From Aminobacterium mobile DSM 12262 (GTDB lineage: Bacteria > Synergistota > Synergistia > Synergistales > Aminobacteriaceae), in assembly GCF_000526395.1 (NCBI RefSeq), contig NZ_JAFZ01000004.1, forward strand, positions 62,001-126,000: DNA of 64,000 nucleotides, written 5' to 3'. The position numbers were made by a program, and so were the translations under genes. This document shows, piece after piece, positions 35,166 through 41,706 of this stretch (position 1 is its first letter; the number at the start of each line of letters is the position of its first letter). The notes under the pieces are model-generated. The model searched no databases, had not been told where the DNA came from, and saw nothing but the letters and a program-made list of their open reading frames with translations.

Positions 35166-36653
35166 TTATTTTTGGGTGGGCGCGATAGGGTCCCCCCCTA
35201 CCACGCTTTGTTGTAATACAGCGACACCGACACCTTTTTTTGATGTGTTTTTTCCGACGACGTGCCGCACAAATCCCCGCGTCACCCCCGCGGTGGTGAC
35301 TAGGCTACTCGAGATTCGACTTCCTATCTGTGTCATACCTGCGGAAAAGCCGTCCGACGTAGCCGAAAGCAAGCTGGAAATAACGGAAGGCAACGCAAAC
35401 GCCCCCAAAATGTATGCCGCACCGATTATTATAAAAGTTAATAATCCTGAGTCCATACTGGCGTACAGCAAAACGATAAGAATCAAACAGTATACATTCG
35501 CTACAGGAACGTAAAATAAAAATTCAAAAAGTTTCTTCAAAATTGTCGAGGGGGTGTTCTCGAAAGACGGTAAAATCGAAAAGGCTAAAACGACGGGAGC
35601 GAGGATAGCGAGAAGTCCGAGGCCGATGTCAGCCAGAATTATCAGAATGATTAGCGCAATTTGCGTAAAAATATATGTTGCGCTAACACAAATTTGTAGA
35701 ACTGTACGACAAACTATACTCGACCATTGAGACGTCCACGTGGCCGGGAGCATGGCCACTTTTGCATCTACGAGGGCGCTGGCGTGCACGAATACGGAGT
35801 CGCCACCTGTTGCCTGCGTTATTATTTTTGTGATGCTGTCAACTATTTGTACACAAAAAATGAGAATATCTGCGAAGTGTACAATAAAAAGCCCTAAAAT
35901 AGCGGCCTTGAAAGCAATTTGTACGGGAACGAGAATCATTTCTGAATTTACAAAATTATTTTTTATTTCAGAAATCATATTTTGCGTACCCCACCAGAGT
36001 ATACGTACTGTGGCGAAATAAAAAAGTAATATAAGCCCTATATTTTGCGCTATTTTTGCGAGGGTTTTTCCATCTTTCCCCGAAAAAACGCCCGATATCT
36101 CCGCTATTTTTGCGAGCCCATCCCCCATTTTTTTGAAATTATTAAATTTTCTAGAAATTTCTTCTTGCGAGGATTTTTCGGCTTCGACTCGCGCGCCCAC
36201 CATGACGACGTCAGTTCCGGAAAGGGCGTCGTCTGTGCCCGTCATATTACTCCTCTCTATCATTTTTTTTGTCTGAATTTGGTAATGTTTGAATATTCCA
36301 GCAAATTCTGCACTTGATACAAATTCTATGCATTCTTGGATATTTTCGGCGCCAAAAATAATAGTTCGCAAAACTGGCCATCGGCCGCCGGACAAACTCC
36401 CGATATTTGCATGGTCAGGCCGCCACGCGTTTTGCCCCCCATTTTTTTGTGTTGGCCCAAAAAACATATAATCGTAGGGGTTTTGCGCGTCTTCCCAGAA
36501 TTGTTCAACATTATTCCTTACCATTTCGTCCAGTTTTAAGCCTGATTTAATATCAGATTCATATTTTTCTACTTCGGCTTCTGCCCCGCCCGAAAACAGA
36601 ACCCCCCCAAGAAAGAAAAATAAAAATAAGCATATATATATGTTTTTCTTCAT
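35166..36653 (-). CDS. Polytopic membrane protein, VirB6/TrbL-like
   Basis: A signal peptide (first 28 residues) and a soluble region of about 165 residues are followed by about six hydrophobic segments between 200 and 430 (e.g. TQIALIILIILADIGLGLLAILAPVVLAFSIL and FYVPVANVYCLILIVLL) and a Ser/Thr/Gly-rich tail. This plan, with a hydrophobic core containing Pro and a periplasmic N-terminus, resembles TrbL/VirB6 inner-membrane conjugation proteins. No type IV secretion ATPase is encoded in the element, so a full transfer channel is not present. Start ATG 36653 is preferred over TTG 36662 by spacing to AAGGAGG. Confidence 0.6.
   Translation of the reverse strand: MKKNIYICLFLFFFLGGVLFSGGAEAEVEKYESDIKSGLKLDEMVRNNVEQFWEDAQNPYDYMFFGPTQKNGGQNAWRPDHANIGSLSGGRWPVLRTIIFGAENIQECIEFVSSAEFAGIFKHYQIQTKKMIERSNMTGTDDALSGTDVVMVGARVEAEKSSQEEISRKFNNFKKMGDGLAKIAEISGVFSGKDGKTLAKIAQNIGLILLFYFATVRILWWGTQNMISEIKNNFVNSEMILVPVQIAFKAAILGLFIVHFADILIFCVQIVDSITKIITQATGGDSVFVHASALVDAKVAMLPATWTSQWSSIVCRTVLQICVSATYIFTQIALIILIILADIGLGLLAILAPVVLAFSILPSFENTPSTILKKLFEFLFYVPVANVYCLILIVLLYASMDSGLLTFIIIGAAYILGAFALPSVISSLLSATSDGFSAGMTQIGSRISSSLVTTAGVTRGFVRHVVGKNTSKKGVGVAVLQQSVVGGDPIAPTQK
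35900..35923. repeat. 24-bp direct repeat, copy 1
   Basis: Begins TAGCGGCCTTGAAAGC and ends TTTGTA; identical to 38772-38795. This copy lies within the VirB6-like gene (codons for QIAFKAAI on the minus strand). Confidence 0.85.
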
Positions 36654-36677
36654 TTTATTCAAGCCCCTCCTTTCTTT

Positions 36678-36890
36678 TTAAAGTTGATTTAAAAAAATCC
36701 AAATGAGGGTGCTTCCTGTCGCGACAAAAAATGCCGTACAAATACCGGTATATAGTATCGTCCCCGCTTCGCCGCTATCATTTTTGGACAAAAAAATTCC
36801 GGCGATGATAAAATTTCCGGTGGCCACCAGAATCCCCAACATATTTAGGATTTTTGTCGCAATTTGCACAAGTCCAACAAACTCTGTCAT
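36678..36890 (-). CDS. Small two-TM protein, VirB2/TrbC pilin-like
   Basis: The 70 residues contain two hydrophobic segments (about 13-33 and 47-67) joined by a short charged loop KNDSGEAG, the overall plan of VirB2/TrbC pilins after processing. It has no long signal peptide. It starts 4 bp before the stop of the preceding gene and lies 24 bp before the VirB6-like gene, supporting a common membrane complex. The pilin call is by shape only; a holin-like or immunity protein is possible. Confidence 0.5.
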   Translation of the reverse strand: MTEFVGLVQIATKILNMLGILVATGNFIIAGIFLSKNDSGEAGTILYTGICTAFFVATGSTLIWIFLNQL

Positions 36891-37480
36891 TTTATTTCCC
36901 CTCCTATATTTCCCATTTTTAATTTTTTTTGGAATTTTGTCGTAAAACTAGAAAAATTTTTGCGTGCTAAAAAGTTTGAAAAAATAAATATTTCCCCGAT
37001 ATTTGCCCCGCTTTTTTGCCCCCATTTTTTGTGAAAGCCCAAATATTCAGGATTGTCGAAACTTTTCAGGCGATTCCAAAAATATTCTTCCGCGACAAAA
37101 ATATTCCCGCGCGCGCAAAGAATACCGTCTTGGTCGTGTATTTGAATTGCGTTTCCATTTTTTTCGGCCAGTAACAACCCCGAAAAAATAGGCGATACAC
37201 ATACTTCTATCCCCGCCCGCGCGAAAGCAAAAGAAAAAGGCTCGTCCCGCAACATACCTATACGGGTATTCTTCCATTTCTTCTGACAGAAATTAATTAT
37301 TTCCATCTCGTTTTCAGAATTTTTTAAAATTAGCGGAAAAATATAATCACTTGCTTTAATTTTTTTAAATTTTTCAATGTAAAATTTTTTTTCTTCCTGA
37401 ACGAAAAAGTAGTGTTCATCAATATTTTCGCCTTTCCATCCCTGTATTGGCGCGATTATTTTCCACGTTTTTTTCTGCAT
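36887..37480 (-). CDS. Hypothetical element protein
   Basis: Not recognised. It has 197 soluble residues, Lys- and Phe-rich, starting MQKKTWKIIAPIQGWKGENI. ATG 37480 has GGAGG 8 nt upstream; ATG 37495 in the same frame lies in that ribosome site and is rejected. It overlaps the VirB2-like gene by 4 bp, so it belongs to the same operon. Confidence 0.7.
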   Translation of the reverse strand: MQKKTWKIIAPIQGWKGENIDEHYFFVQEEKKFYIEKFKKIKASDYIFPLILKNSENEMEIINFCQKKWKNTRIGMLRDEPFSFAFARAGIEVCVSPIFSGLLLAEKNGNAIQIHDQDGILCARGNIFVAEEYFWNRLKSFDNPEYLGFHKKWGQKSGANIGEIFIFSNFLARKNFSSFTTKFQKKLKMGNIGGEIK

Positions 37481-37501
37481 TTTTATGTCCTCCATTTATA
37501 A

Positions 37502-37981
37502 TTAAAAATAATTAATTTCCCGATTAAATTTTTCTGAAGTGACGTCGATATCGACTTTCGCGATATGCTTCCGAAGCCATTTCCACCTCCACCCGATTTT
37601 GCTTCCCGCAATTTCTTCTTCCGTTCCAATTTTTCTGAAAATAACTCCTGAAATTCCGGCGGCGGCATATTTTGATTTTGTGTTTTCCGGGACAAAAATT
37701 GCTGAAATTCCCATTTTTTCGAGACGGCTTTTGAAAACGGAAAGGTCAGGCACGCCCGCAACTGCTAGCTCTATGGCGCTTTTAATTTCTTCCGCATTAT
37801 TTTTTGGGATTTTTTGGGATAGATTTTTTTGCATTTCTTTTTCTTTTTCTGCCTGTTTTTTCTTTCTTTTCTCCCTGTATTTTTTTCCAAAAAATACAGA
37901 TATCCGTTTTGAAATTTGGAATACAAAAAATGAGAAAAATAGGCCCGACAAAAATCCAATTTTAAAAAAATGATATGGCAT
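37502..37981 (-). CDS. Membrane-anchored hypothetical protein with a GSKIG motif
   Basis: One N-terminal TM (about 8-28) and a Lys/Glu-rich coiled coil precede a small domain: SRLEKMGISAIFVPENTKSKYAAAGISGVIFR then EEEIAGSKIGWRWKWLRKHI. The GI-S-x-x-F ... GSK-x-G-x-x-W-x-x-L pattern resembles a short segment found in several plasmid relaxases and mobilization proteins, so a role in transfer is possible. GGGAGG precedes ATG 37981. It is the first gene after the long non-coding block. Confidence 0.55.
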   Translation of the reverse strand: MPYHFFKIGFLSGLFFSFFVFQISKRISVFFGKKYREKRKKKQAEKEKEMQKNLSQKIPKNNAEEIKSAIELAVAGVPDLSVFKSRLEKMGISAIFVPENTKSKYAAAGISGVIFRKIGTEEEIAGSKIGWRWKWLRKHIAKVDIDVTSEKFNREINYF

Positions 37982-38096
37982 GTGCCCCCCTCCCTATGAT
38001 ATTCCCTATGATATAATTAAGGTTTTACTAGAATTTTGTTGCTGATAAAAGTATAGCGGGGGGATTTAAAAACAAACAAAAAAAAGAAGAAATATA

Positions 38097-38118
38097 AAAG
38101 TCTAAATATTTAGACTTT
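38097..38118. repeat. 22-bp perfect palindrome
   Basis: AAAGTCTAAAT followed by its exact reverse complement ATTTAGACTTT with no spacer. It lies 116 bp upstream of the 37981 gene. It suits a dimeric repressor operator or a cruciform in the replication region. Confidence 0.85.
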
Positions 38119-38371
38119 ATCGTCCAAAAAAAATACGTCCAAATGTGAGACGTTTTAGAGAGGGGGGTATGTATTTACCCATTTGAGAAAATGAGAAATT
38201 TTGAGACGAAATGGTGCCCTCCTAGAAATATTTGGGGGGGGTTATGTAGGTCTTAAGACCCATAAAAACATGAAATGTAAAAAAAGGAGAAGACAAAAAT
38301 AAGAGTTTTATGTCTTATTTTTTTTTAAAAAAAATATCCTAAATATATATATGAGTGAAAATTTTAACAAT

Positions 38372-38402
38372 AAGTAATGGAGCTTGAGCGGCTCCCTTAC
38401 TT
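38372..38402. other. Stem-loop in the non-coding block
   Basis: AAGTAA-T-GGAGC pairs with GCTCC-C-TTACTT across a 7-base loop. The following plus-strand TTTATCTCTTT is only weakly T-rich, so terminator function is uncertain. Confidence 0.55.
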
Positions 38403-38437
38403 TATCTCTTTAGTGCATACAAAGCCTATATATTTTC

Positions 38438-38480
38438 TAAAATATATATATATATATATAGATACATATATATAGAATAT
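38438..38480. repeat. TA-dinucleotide-rich run
   Basis: Alternating TATATATATATA with a second ATATATATA block, interrupted once. A possible DNA-unwinding segment of the replication region. Confidence 0.7.
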
Positions 38481-38771
38481 GTACATATAGGAGTCTTTTT
38501 TTTCGAAGATTTTCCTAAAATCGAGAAAAAAATAAGCGTGTATGTACATATAAAAATAATGATAGACAGAGCGTAGCTCTGCTTATTTTCGTTTTTATAT
38601 AGGGATAGATATAGCTCTCGGGGGCGCAAAATAGAAGATTTTTGCCCCCCCATCGAGCATTTCTCTATTTTTTTCCCATTTTTTTAAAAAACGTATAAAA
38701 AAAATAGCGAAACAAAACCTGAATTGCCGCTGTCGCGGCGGCGTGGTCGCGTCAAACAAATCATTGCACGT

Positions 38772-38795
38772 TAGCGGCCTTGAAAGCAATTTGTA
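38772..38795. repeat. 24-bp direct repeat, copy 2
   Basis: Identical to 35900-35923 but in non-coding sequence; similarity ends abruptly on both sides. Confidence 0.85.
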
Positions 38796-38821
38796 TGGAT
38801 ATATATGTTTTTGTTTTTCTT

Positions 38822-38848
38822 CCTGCGCGCGCGCGGCGCGGCGCGGGG
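38822..38848. other. GC-only burst in AT-rich DNA
   Basis: A run of CTGCGCGCGCG followed by GCGCGGCGCGGGGG is embedded in sequence that is otherwise very A/T-rich. RSF1010 oriV also contains a GC-rich tract beside its iterons. Confidence 0.7.
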
Positions 38849-38967
38849 GTGTGTTGTCTATGCAGAAGCATACCCCCCTAATTTTTGTCCAAGGAGGGGG
38901 GTATTTTTCCCAAAAAAATCTTTTAAAAAATATTAAAATATAAAAAAAATATAAGGATATACATAAA

Positions 38968-39000
38968 CAAAACCCCCCTGTTTCTGGGGGTTTGTTTTTG
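38968..39000. terminator. Bidirectional terminator downstream of repC
   Basis: AAACCCCC, CTGTTTCT, GGGGGTTT followed by GTTTTTG on the plus strand; on the minus strand the complement runs into TTTTGTTTATG. It lies 140 bp after the RepC-like gene's stop, beyond the iterons. Confidence 0.8.
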
Positions 39001-39075
39001 TATTTACGTTTTAAATGTTTTAGGCGGAAAATAATCTCCGGAAGCCTTGCAAATACCACATCTTTTTGTAGTGCA

Positions 39076-39138
39076 ATCGTAGAATATGATACTAATATCG
39101 TAGGATGTGATACTAATATCGTAGGATGTGATACAACT
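39076..39138. repeat. Three tandem 21-bp iterons
   Basis: Units at 39076-39096, 39097-39117 and 39118-39138 share ATCGTAG(A/G)AT(A/G)TGATAC. Unit 1 differs from unit 2 at two positions; unit 3 differs only in its last four bases. They abut the RepC-like gene, as expected for initiator-binding iterons of an IncQ-type oriV (RSF1010 has three and a half 20-bp iterons). No spacer sequences, so not a CRISPR. Confidence 0.88.
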
Positions 39139-39140
39139 CT

Positions 39141-39965
39141 TCATTTTTTTCTTCCCGTTTTTGTGCTTTTCGGCCTCGAAATAATATACTTTCCGTCGTT
39201 GTTTTTTGCGATGGTAAATTTTATTTTTTCCAATTCTTCAAGCGCCGGAATTAATCCCCTTCTCTCAAATTGCCAAATGTCCGTTTGCGCCCCTATCAAT
39301 TTTTGGAAATCTTCCGGCGTGCCCGCAAAATGTTGTCGGGGGATGAGGGCCCAGTATATCCCCCGCGCCGTATCCGAGTTTATGGAATTTAGTTCAGCGG
39401 CGTCGGCGTACAGACATTCCTTTTTCTCCCCCTCCTCTGGGATAAAAAAGCGAAGTGGGTATATAGTTGCCACCGCCCCTTTTCTTCCTCTTTTTTCTAT
39501 TTTTGTCGCCCAAAAATTCGAATAAAACTCATTTCCCCCCGAAAATCGCGCGGCAAGAGTTATCTCACCCAAAATTTCTACGGAATGTCGTACATTTTCT
39601 CGCCCCGCTCCCCTTCCTGCCCTGCATATGTCGTAAAGTTCGGAAAGTGGAAACGAAGACATGTAGCGGCCGCTGTCAGTGCCCGTATCTGCCCCCACTA
39701 ATTTTTCTGCGCCGTATTTTTGCAGGAGCGCCAGCACCCCGAGAAATACGCCCATTTCAGGATTGGCGCGCAACGGCTCTCGAGAAGAAACTAAAATTTC
39801 CTCGCCGAAATTATTTTTTTGTTGGAAGTATATTTTTCCGTTTCGCGCATACGCGCCGCGCGGCATGGGCGCTCTCGTCGCCGGAAAAATGCAACTTCGA
39901 AAAAATATATGTGGCAAATATGCCTTTTTCTGTACTTCTTTTTCTGGTATTATTTTTTTTGCCAT
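39141..39965 (-). CDS. repC: RepC-like replication initiator
   Basis: Probably binds the adjacent iterons. The 275 residues follow RSF1010 RepC in order: SREPLRANPEMGVFLGVLALL in the first half, INSDTARGIYWALIPRQHFAGTPEDFQKLIGAQ in the middle (RepC: LDSETARLLHQRL), and RRGLIPALEELEKIKFTIAK...YIISRPKS at the end (RepC: VREALPELVALGW ... YDITRPKA). Winged-helix structure is likely. ATG 39965 follows a GGGGGGT site; the open frame to 40043 would overlap repA. Homology is read from memory, not computed. Confidence 0.78.
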   Translation of the reverse strand: MAKKIIPEKEVQKKAYLPHIFFRSCIFPATRAPMPRGAYARNGKIYFQQKNNFGEEILVSSREPLRANPEMGVFLGVLALLQKYGAEKLVGADTGTDSGRYMSSFPLSELYDICRAGRGAGRENVRHSVEILGEITLAARFSGGNEFYSNFWATKIEKRGRKGAVATIYPLRFFIPEEGEKKECLYADAAELNSINSDTARGIYWALIPRQHFAGTPEDFQKLIGAQTDIWQFERRGLIPALEELEKIKFTIAKNNDGKYIISRPKSTKTGRKK

Positions 39966-40014
39966 GGTTGTTACCCCCCACATTTTTATGATATGCTTTT
40001 TTTGGTTGTTAGCC

Positions 40015-40875
40015 TCATTTTTTAAAGAATTTTCTGAATTCACTTGGCATTTCTTCTTCCTCTAGGGCGGCAAAGGAAGCCGCCCTTTCTTTTTGGATAT
40101 TTTTTTCGGACAACACCCCTTCTTTCCCGTGACATAGCATTATTGGGGGAATGGGGGGGGCATTATTTAATTTAACAAAATTCAGTTTTACTTGCTCTTG
40201 TGAATTTTGGTTTTTTTTTGGTAAAGATAACGTAAGCGCGCAACGAACTGACGTGATAAGAGTACTCCCGCCCCGTATACCCACCCAAGTATCGTCATAT
40301 CCGTCTACGACTGCATTTTTCGCAACGTGGTGCAAAAGCAAAATGGCAACGTTCGCCTGAATCGCAATTTTTTCGAGCCAGGAGACCAAAATGGAAAAAT
40401 TTGTATTCGTCTCCTCTCCGCAAAAAACGCGGGATAAAGGGTCCAGAATCACGAAGTCAAAATTTTTAAAAAATTCTACGTATTCCTGTATTTTTTCTGT
40501 ATTTTCTTTTTCCGCGAAAAATAAAGGCCCCATCCCCCGCCGCGAGCACATATAGAGATTTTTTTGTATTTCTTTTTCTTTTTTCAGGAGCGTGGGCATG
40601 GCGCGGAATATAGCTACCGCACGCTTTTTGACCTCTTTTTCGCCCCCCTCCCAGCACACATATAAAACTTTTCTAGGAGGTGAAAAAAAAGAACTAATTC
40701 CGGTCATTTTTTCTCCCGCCGACAATTCCATGGCCCATTCCTGCGCGAGAAAAGATTTTCCGAGGCCACCTGCGCCCGCAAATATAGCTATTTCTCCTCT
40801 TTCCACCCCCGGGAAAATATATTCTTCGTCTTCAAAAATGTAGGATGAGGAAATGTTTATTTTTTTAGGCTTCAT
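40015..40875 (-). CDS. repA: RepA-like hexameric replicative helicase
   Basis: AAA/RecA-type (AAA_25) ATPase resembling RSF1010 RepA, which unwinds DNA at oriV. Walker A is GAGGLGKSF near residue 30, Walker B FVILDPLSR near 140, and the sensor motif is AILLLHHVAK followed by GIRGGSTLITSVRCALTL (RepA: VFLHHASK ... SRGSSVLVDNIRW). The 286 residues fit RepA (about 280). ATG 40875 is preceded by AGGAGG; the frame runs on to 40989 through the HTH gene, so the longer form is rejected. Confidence 0.85.
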   Translation of the reverse strand: MKPKKINISSSYIFEDEEYIFPGVERGEIAIFAGAGGLGKSFLAQEWAMELSAGEKMTGISSFFSPPRKVLYVCWEGGEKEVKKRAVAIFRAMPTLLKKEKEIQKNLYMCSRRGMGPLFFAEKENTEKIQEYVEFFKNFDFVILDPLSRVFCGEETNTNFSILVSWLEKIAIQANVAILLLHHVAKNAVVDGYDDTWVGIRGGSTLITSVRCALTLSLPKKNQNSQEQVKLNFVKLNNAPPIPPIMLCHGKEGVLSEKNIQKERAASFAALEEEEMPSEFRKFFKK

Positions 40876-41113
40876 TTTTTTCTCGGCCTCCTGGAATGAC
40901 ATGTACGGAATTTTCCAAAATCCAGGTGTCCAACTCGTTTTTGGCGTATCTGACCGCGCCGCTGGACATACGAAAGTAGGGCGGCGCAACTCTTTTCCCT
41001 ATATTTCCAGTTTCCCGAAGTTTTGCCAGATATTTCTCTGAGTATCCCGTATACGCCGCCGCTTCCCGAGTTGTCATCCATTTTTTTTCTACTTCTTTTT
41101 GCTGTTTTTGCAT
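40865..41113 (-). CDS. Excisionase/AlpA-like HTH protein
   Basis: The 82 residues hold a winged-helix MerR/AlpA-type DNA-binding domain: KKWMTTREAAAYTGYSEKYLAKLRETGNI, then the wing PPYFRMSSGAVRYAKNELDTWI. Such proteins act as excisionases or as repressors of replication genes. It overlaps repA by 11 bp, so it heads the repA-repC operon and lies at the attR end. An imperfect inverted repeat just upstream could be its operator. Xis or RepF-like roles cannot be told apart here. Confidence 0.8.
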   Translation of the reverse strand: MQKQQKEVEKKWMTTREAAAYTGYSEKYLAKLRETGNIGKRVAPPYFRMSSGAVRYAKNELDTWILENSVHVIPGGREKNEA

Positions 41114-41116
41114 GGC

Positions 41117-41160
41117 ATATGCACCTTCCTATTTTTGAAGTTTTAGGAAGTGTGCCTGCG
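41117..41160. promoter_or_regulatory. Candidate operator upstream of the HTH-repA-repC operon
   Basis: GCACCTTCCTA and TAGGAAGTGTGC are imperfect inverted arms around TTTTTGAAGTTT, immediately before the HTH gene start, suggesting autoregulation. Confidence 0.5.
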
Positions 41161-41279
41161 CATGGGGGGGTCAAACAGGAAAAAGGGGGTTAAAAGAGTA
41201 TTTTTTAAAAGATGAGTCTAAAGACCTATTTTTTATTTATTTTTTATTTTTTTATTTTTGGGGTGGAAAATGGGGAAAA

Positions 41280-41293
41280 GACTCTATAGAGTC
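41280..41293. repeat. Candidate integrase arm-type site (right)
   Basis: GACTCTATAGAGTC is a perfect 14-bp palindrome made of ATAGAGTC and its reverse complement, the same 8-mer that is repeated before the integrase gene. It lies 61 bp inside attR. Confidence 0.5.
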
Positions 41294-41314
41294 TATAAAG
41301 AGTTCAAGAATGAA

Positions 41315-41345
41315 AAAGGGCTCCGACGAAATCGCCGGAACCCTT
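41315..41345 (-). terminator. Element-borne terminator after tRNA-Thr(GGT)
   Basis: On the minus strand AGGGTTCCGGCGA pairs with TCGTCGGAGCCCT (two G-U or mismatched positions) and runs into TTTTT. It lies inside the element, 9 bp beyond the restored tRNA, and would stop tRNA-operon transcription from entering the element. Confidence 0.75.
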
Positions 41346-41353
41346 ACTAAGAC

Positions 41354-41429
41354 TGGAGCCGACTTCCGGACTCGAACCGGAGACCCCATCCTTACCATGG
41401 ATGTGCTCTACCTGCTGAGCTAAGTCGGC
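41354..41429 (-). tRNA. tRNA-Thr (GGT), restored at the element junction (attR)
   Basis: A 76-nt cloverleaf with acceptor GCCGACT/AGTCGGC, anticodon GGT in ATGGTAA, T-loop GTTCGAGTC and encoded CCA. Bases 41354-41400 are shared with the left att copy, so the 3' part comes from the element (or the original gene) and 41401-41429 is the host 5' part. The tRNA remains intact. Confidence 0.96.
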
Positions 41430-41443
41430 TTTCTTTTAATAAA

Positions 41444-41529
41444 TGGTGGTGGGAGTAGGATTTGAACCTACGTAGGCGAACGCCAGCAGATTTACAGTCT
41501 GCAGCCTTTGACCACTCGGCCATCCCACC
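41444..41529 (-). tRNA. tRNA-Tyr (GTA)
   Basis: An 86-nt type II tRNA with a long variable arm, acceptor GGTGGGA/TCCCACC, anticodon GTA in CTGTAAA and encoded CCA. Confidence 0.96.
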
Positions 41530-41564
41530 ACTTCACTGCGATTTTATACCAACAACGTAAAAAA

Positions 41565-41640
41565 TGGAGCCGGCACCCGGACTCGAACCGGGGACCTGCT
41601 GATTACAAGTCAGCTGCTCTACCAGCTGAGCTACACCGGC
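41565..41640 (-). tRNA. tRNA-Thr (TGT)
   Basis: A 76-nt cloverleaf with acceptor GCCGGTG/TGCCGGC, anticodon TGT in CTTGTAA, T-loop GTTCGAGTC and encoded CCA. First tRNA of the operon. Confidence 0.96.
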
Positions 41641-41653
41641 TCGCCGCTGGTAT

Positions 41654-41681
41654 ATTATAGCGGGAGAAATAGATCTGTCAA
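41654..41681 (-). promoter_or_regulatory. Promoter of the tRNA-Thr/Tyr/Thr operon
   Basis: On the minus strand consensus TTGACA (41681-41676) and TATAAT (41659-41654) are separated by 16 bp, 14 bp before the first tRNA. Confidence 0.92.
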
Positions 41682-41706
41682 CATCCGATGTAACTAAAGT
41701 GCTATT

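Larger units (their letters stand above)
37982..39140. other. 1.16-kb non-coding block of the element, candidate oriV region
   Basis: No convincing gene is present. In order it contains a repeated CCCTATGATAT motif near the promoter of the 37981 gene, a 22-bp palindrome (38097-38118), a stem-loop (38372-38402), a TA-dinucleotide run, copy 2 of a 24-bp repeat, a GC-only burst, a bidirectional terminator and three 21-bp iterons. Iterons next to a RepC-like gene plus separate AT-rich and GC-rich tracts match the plan of the IncQ oriV. Confidence 0.65.
30119..41400. mobile_element. Integrated IncQ/RSF1010-like mobilizable element in tRNA-Thr(GGT)
   Basis: An 11.28-kb segment bounded by perfect 47-bp repeats (30119-30165, 41354-41400) that match the 3' half of tRNA-Thr. 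It contains a tyrosine integrase at the left end, an HTH protein at the right end, and between them RepA-like, RepC-like, MobA-like and MobC-like genes with iterons and an oriT candidate. Base composition differs sharply from the host: long poly-A/T runs and isolated GC bursts. Nearly all genes except the integrase and its downstream gene are on the minus strand. Identification as IncQ-like rests on my reading of sequence patterns remembered from RSF1010, not on a search. Confidence 0.92.

Noticed and set aside
34855-35514. Plus-strand frames rich in Phe/Leu/Ser opposite the mob genes
   Set aside because: Mirror images of A-rich coding on the minus strand; no ribosome sites and no domains.
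37981-38020. Second oriT-like GTGCCCCCCTCCCTATG sequence
   Set aside because: It is the reverse complement of a ribosome site and start codon and has no inverted repeat beside it.
38426-38653. Minus-strand 75-codon frame
   Set aside because: It is made largely of the TA-dinucleotide run and has no domain or ribosome site.
38595-39059. Minus-strand frame of 154 codons in the element's non-coding block
   Set aside because: It crosses a bidirectional terminator, the GC burst and a 24-bp repeat, has no good ribosome site and biased, low-complexity composition.
39076-39138. CRISPR array
   Set aside because: The repeats are contiguous with no unique spacers and number only three; there are no cas genes.
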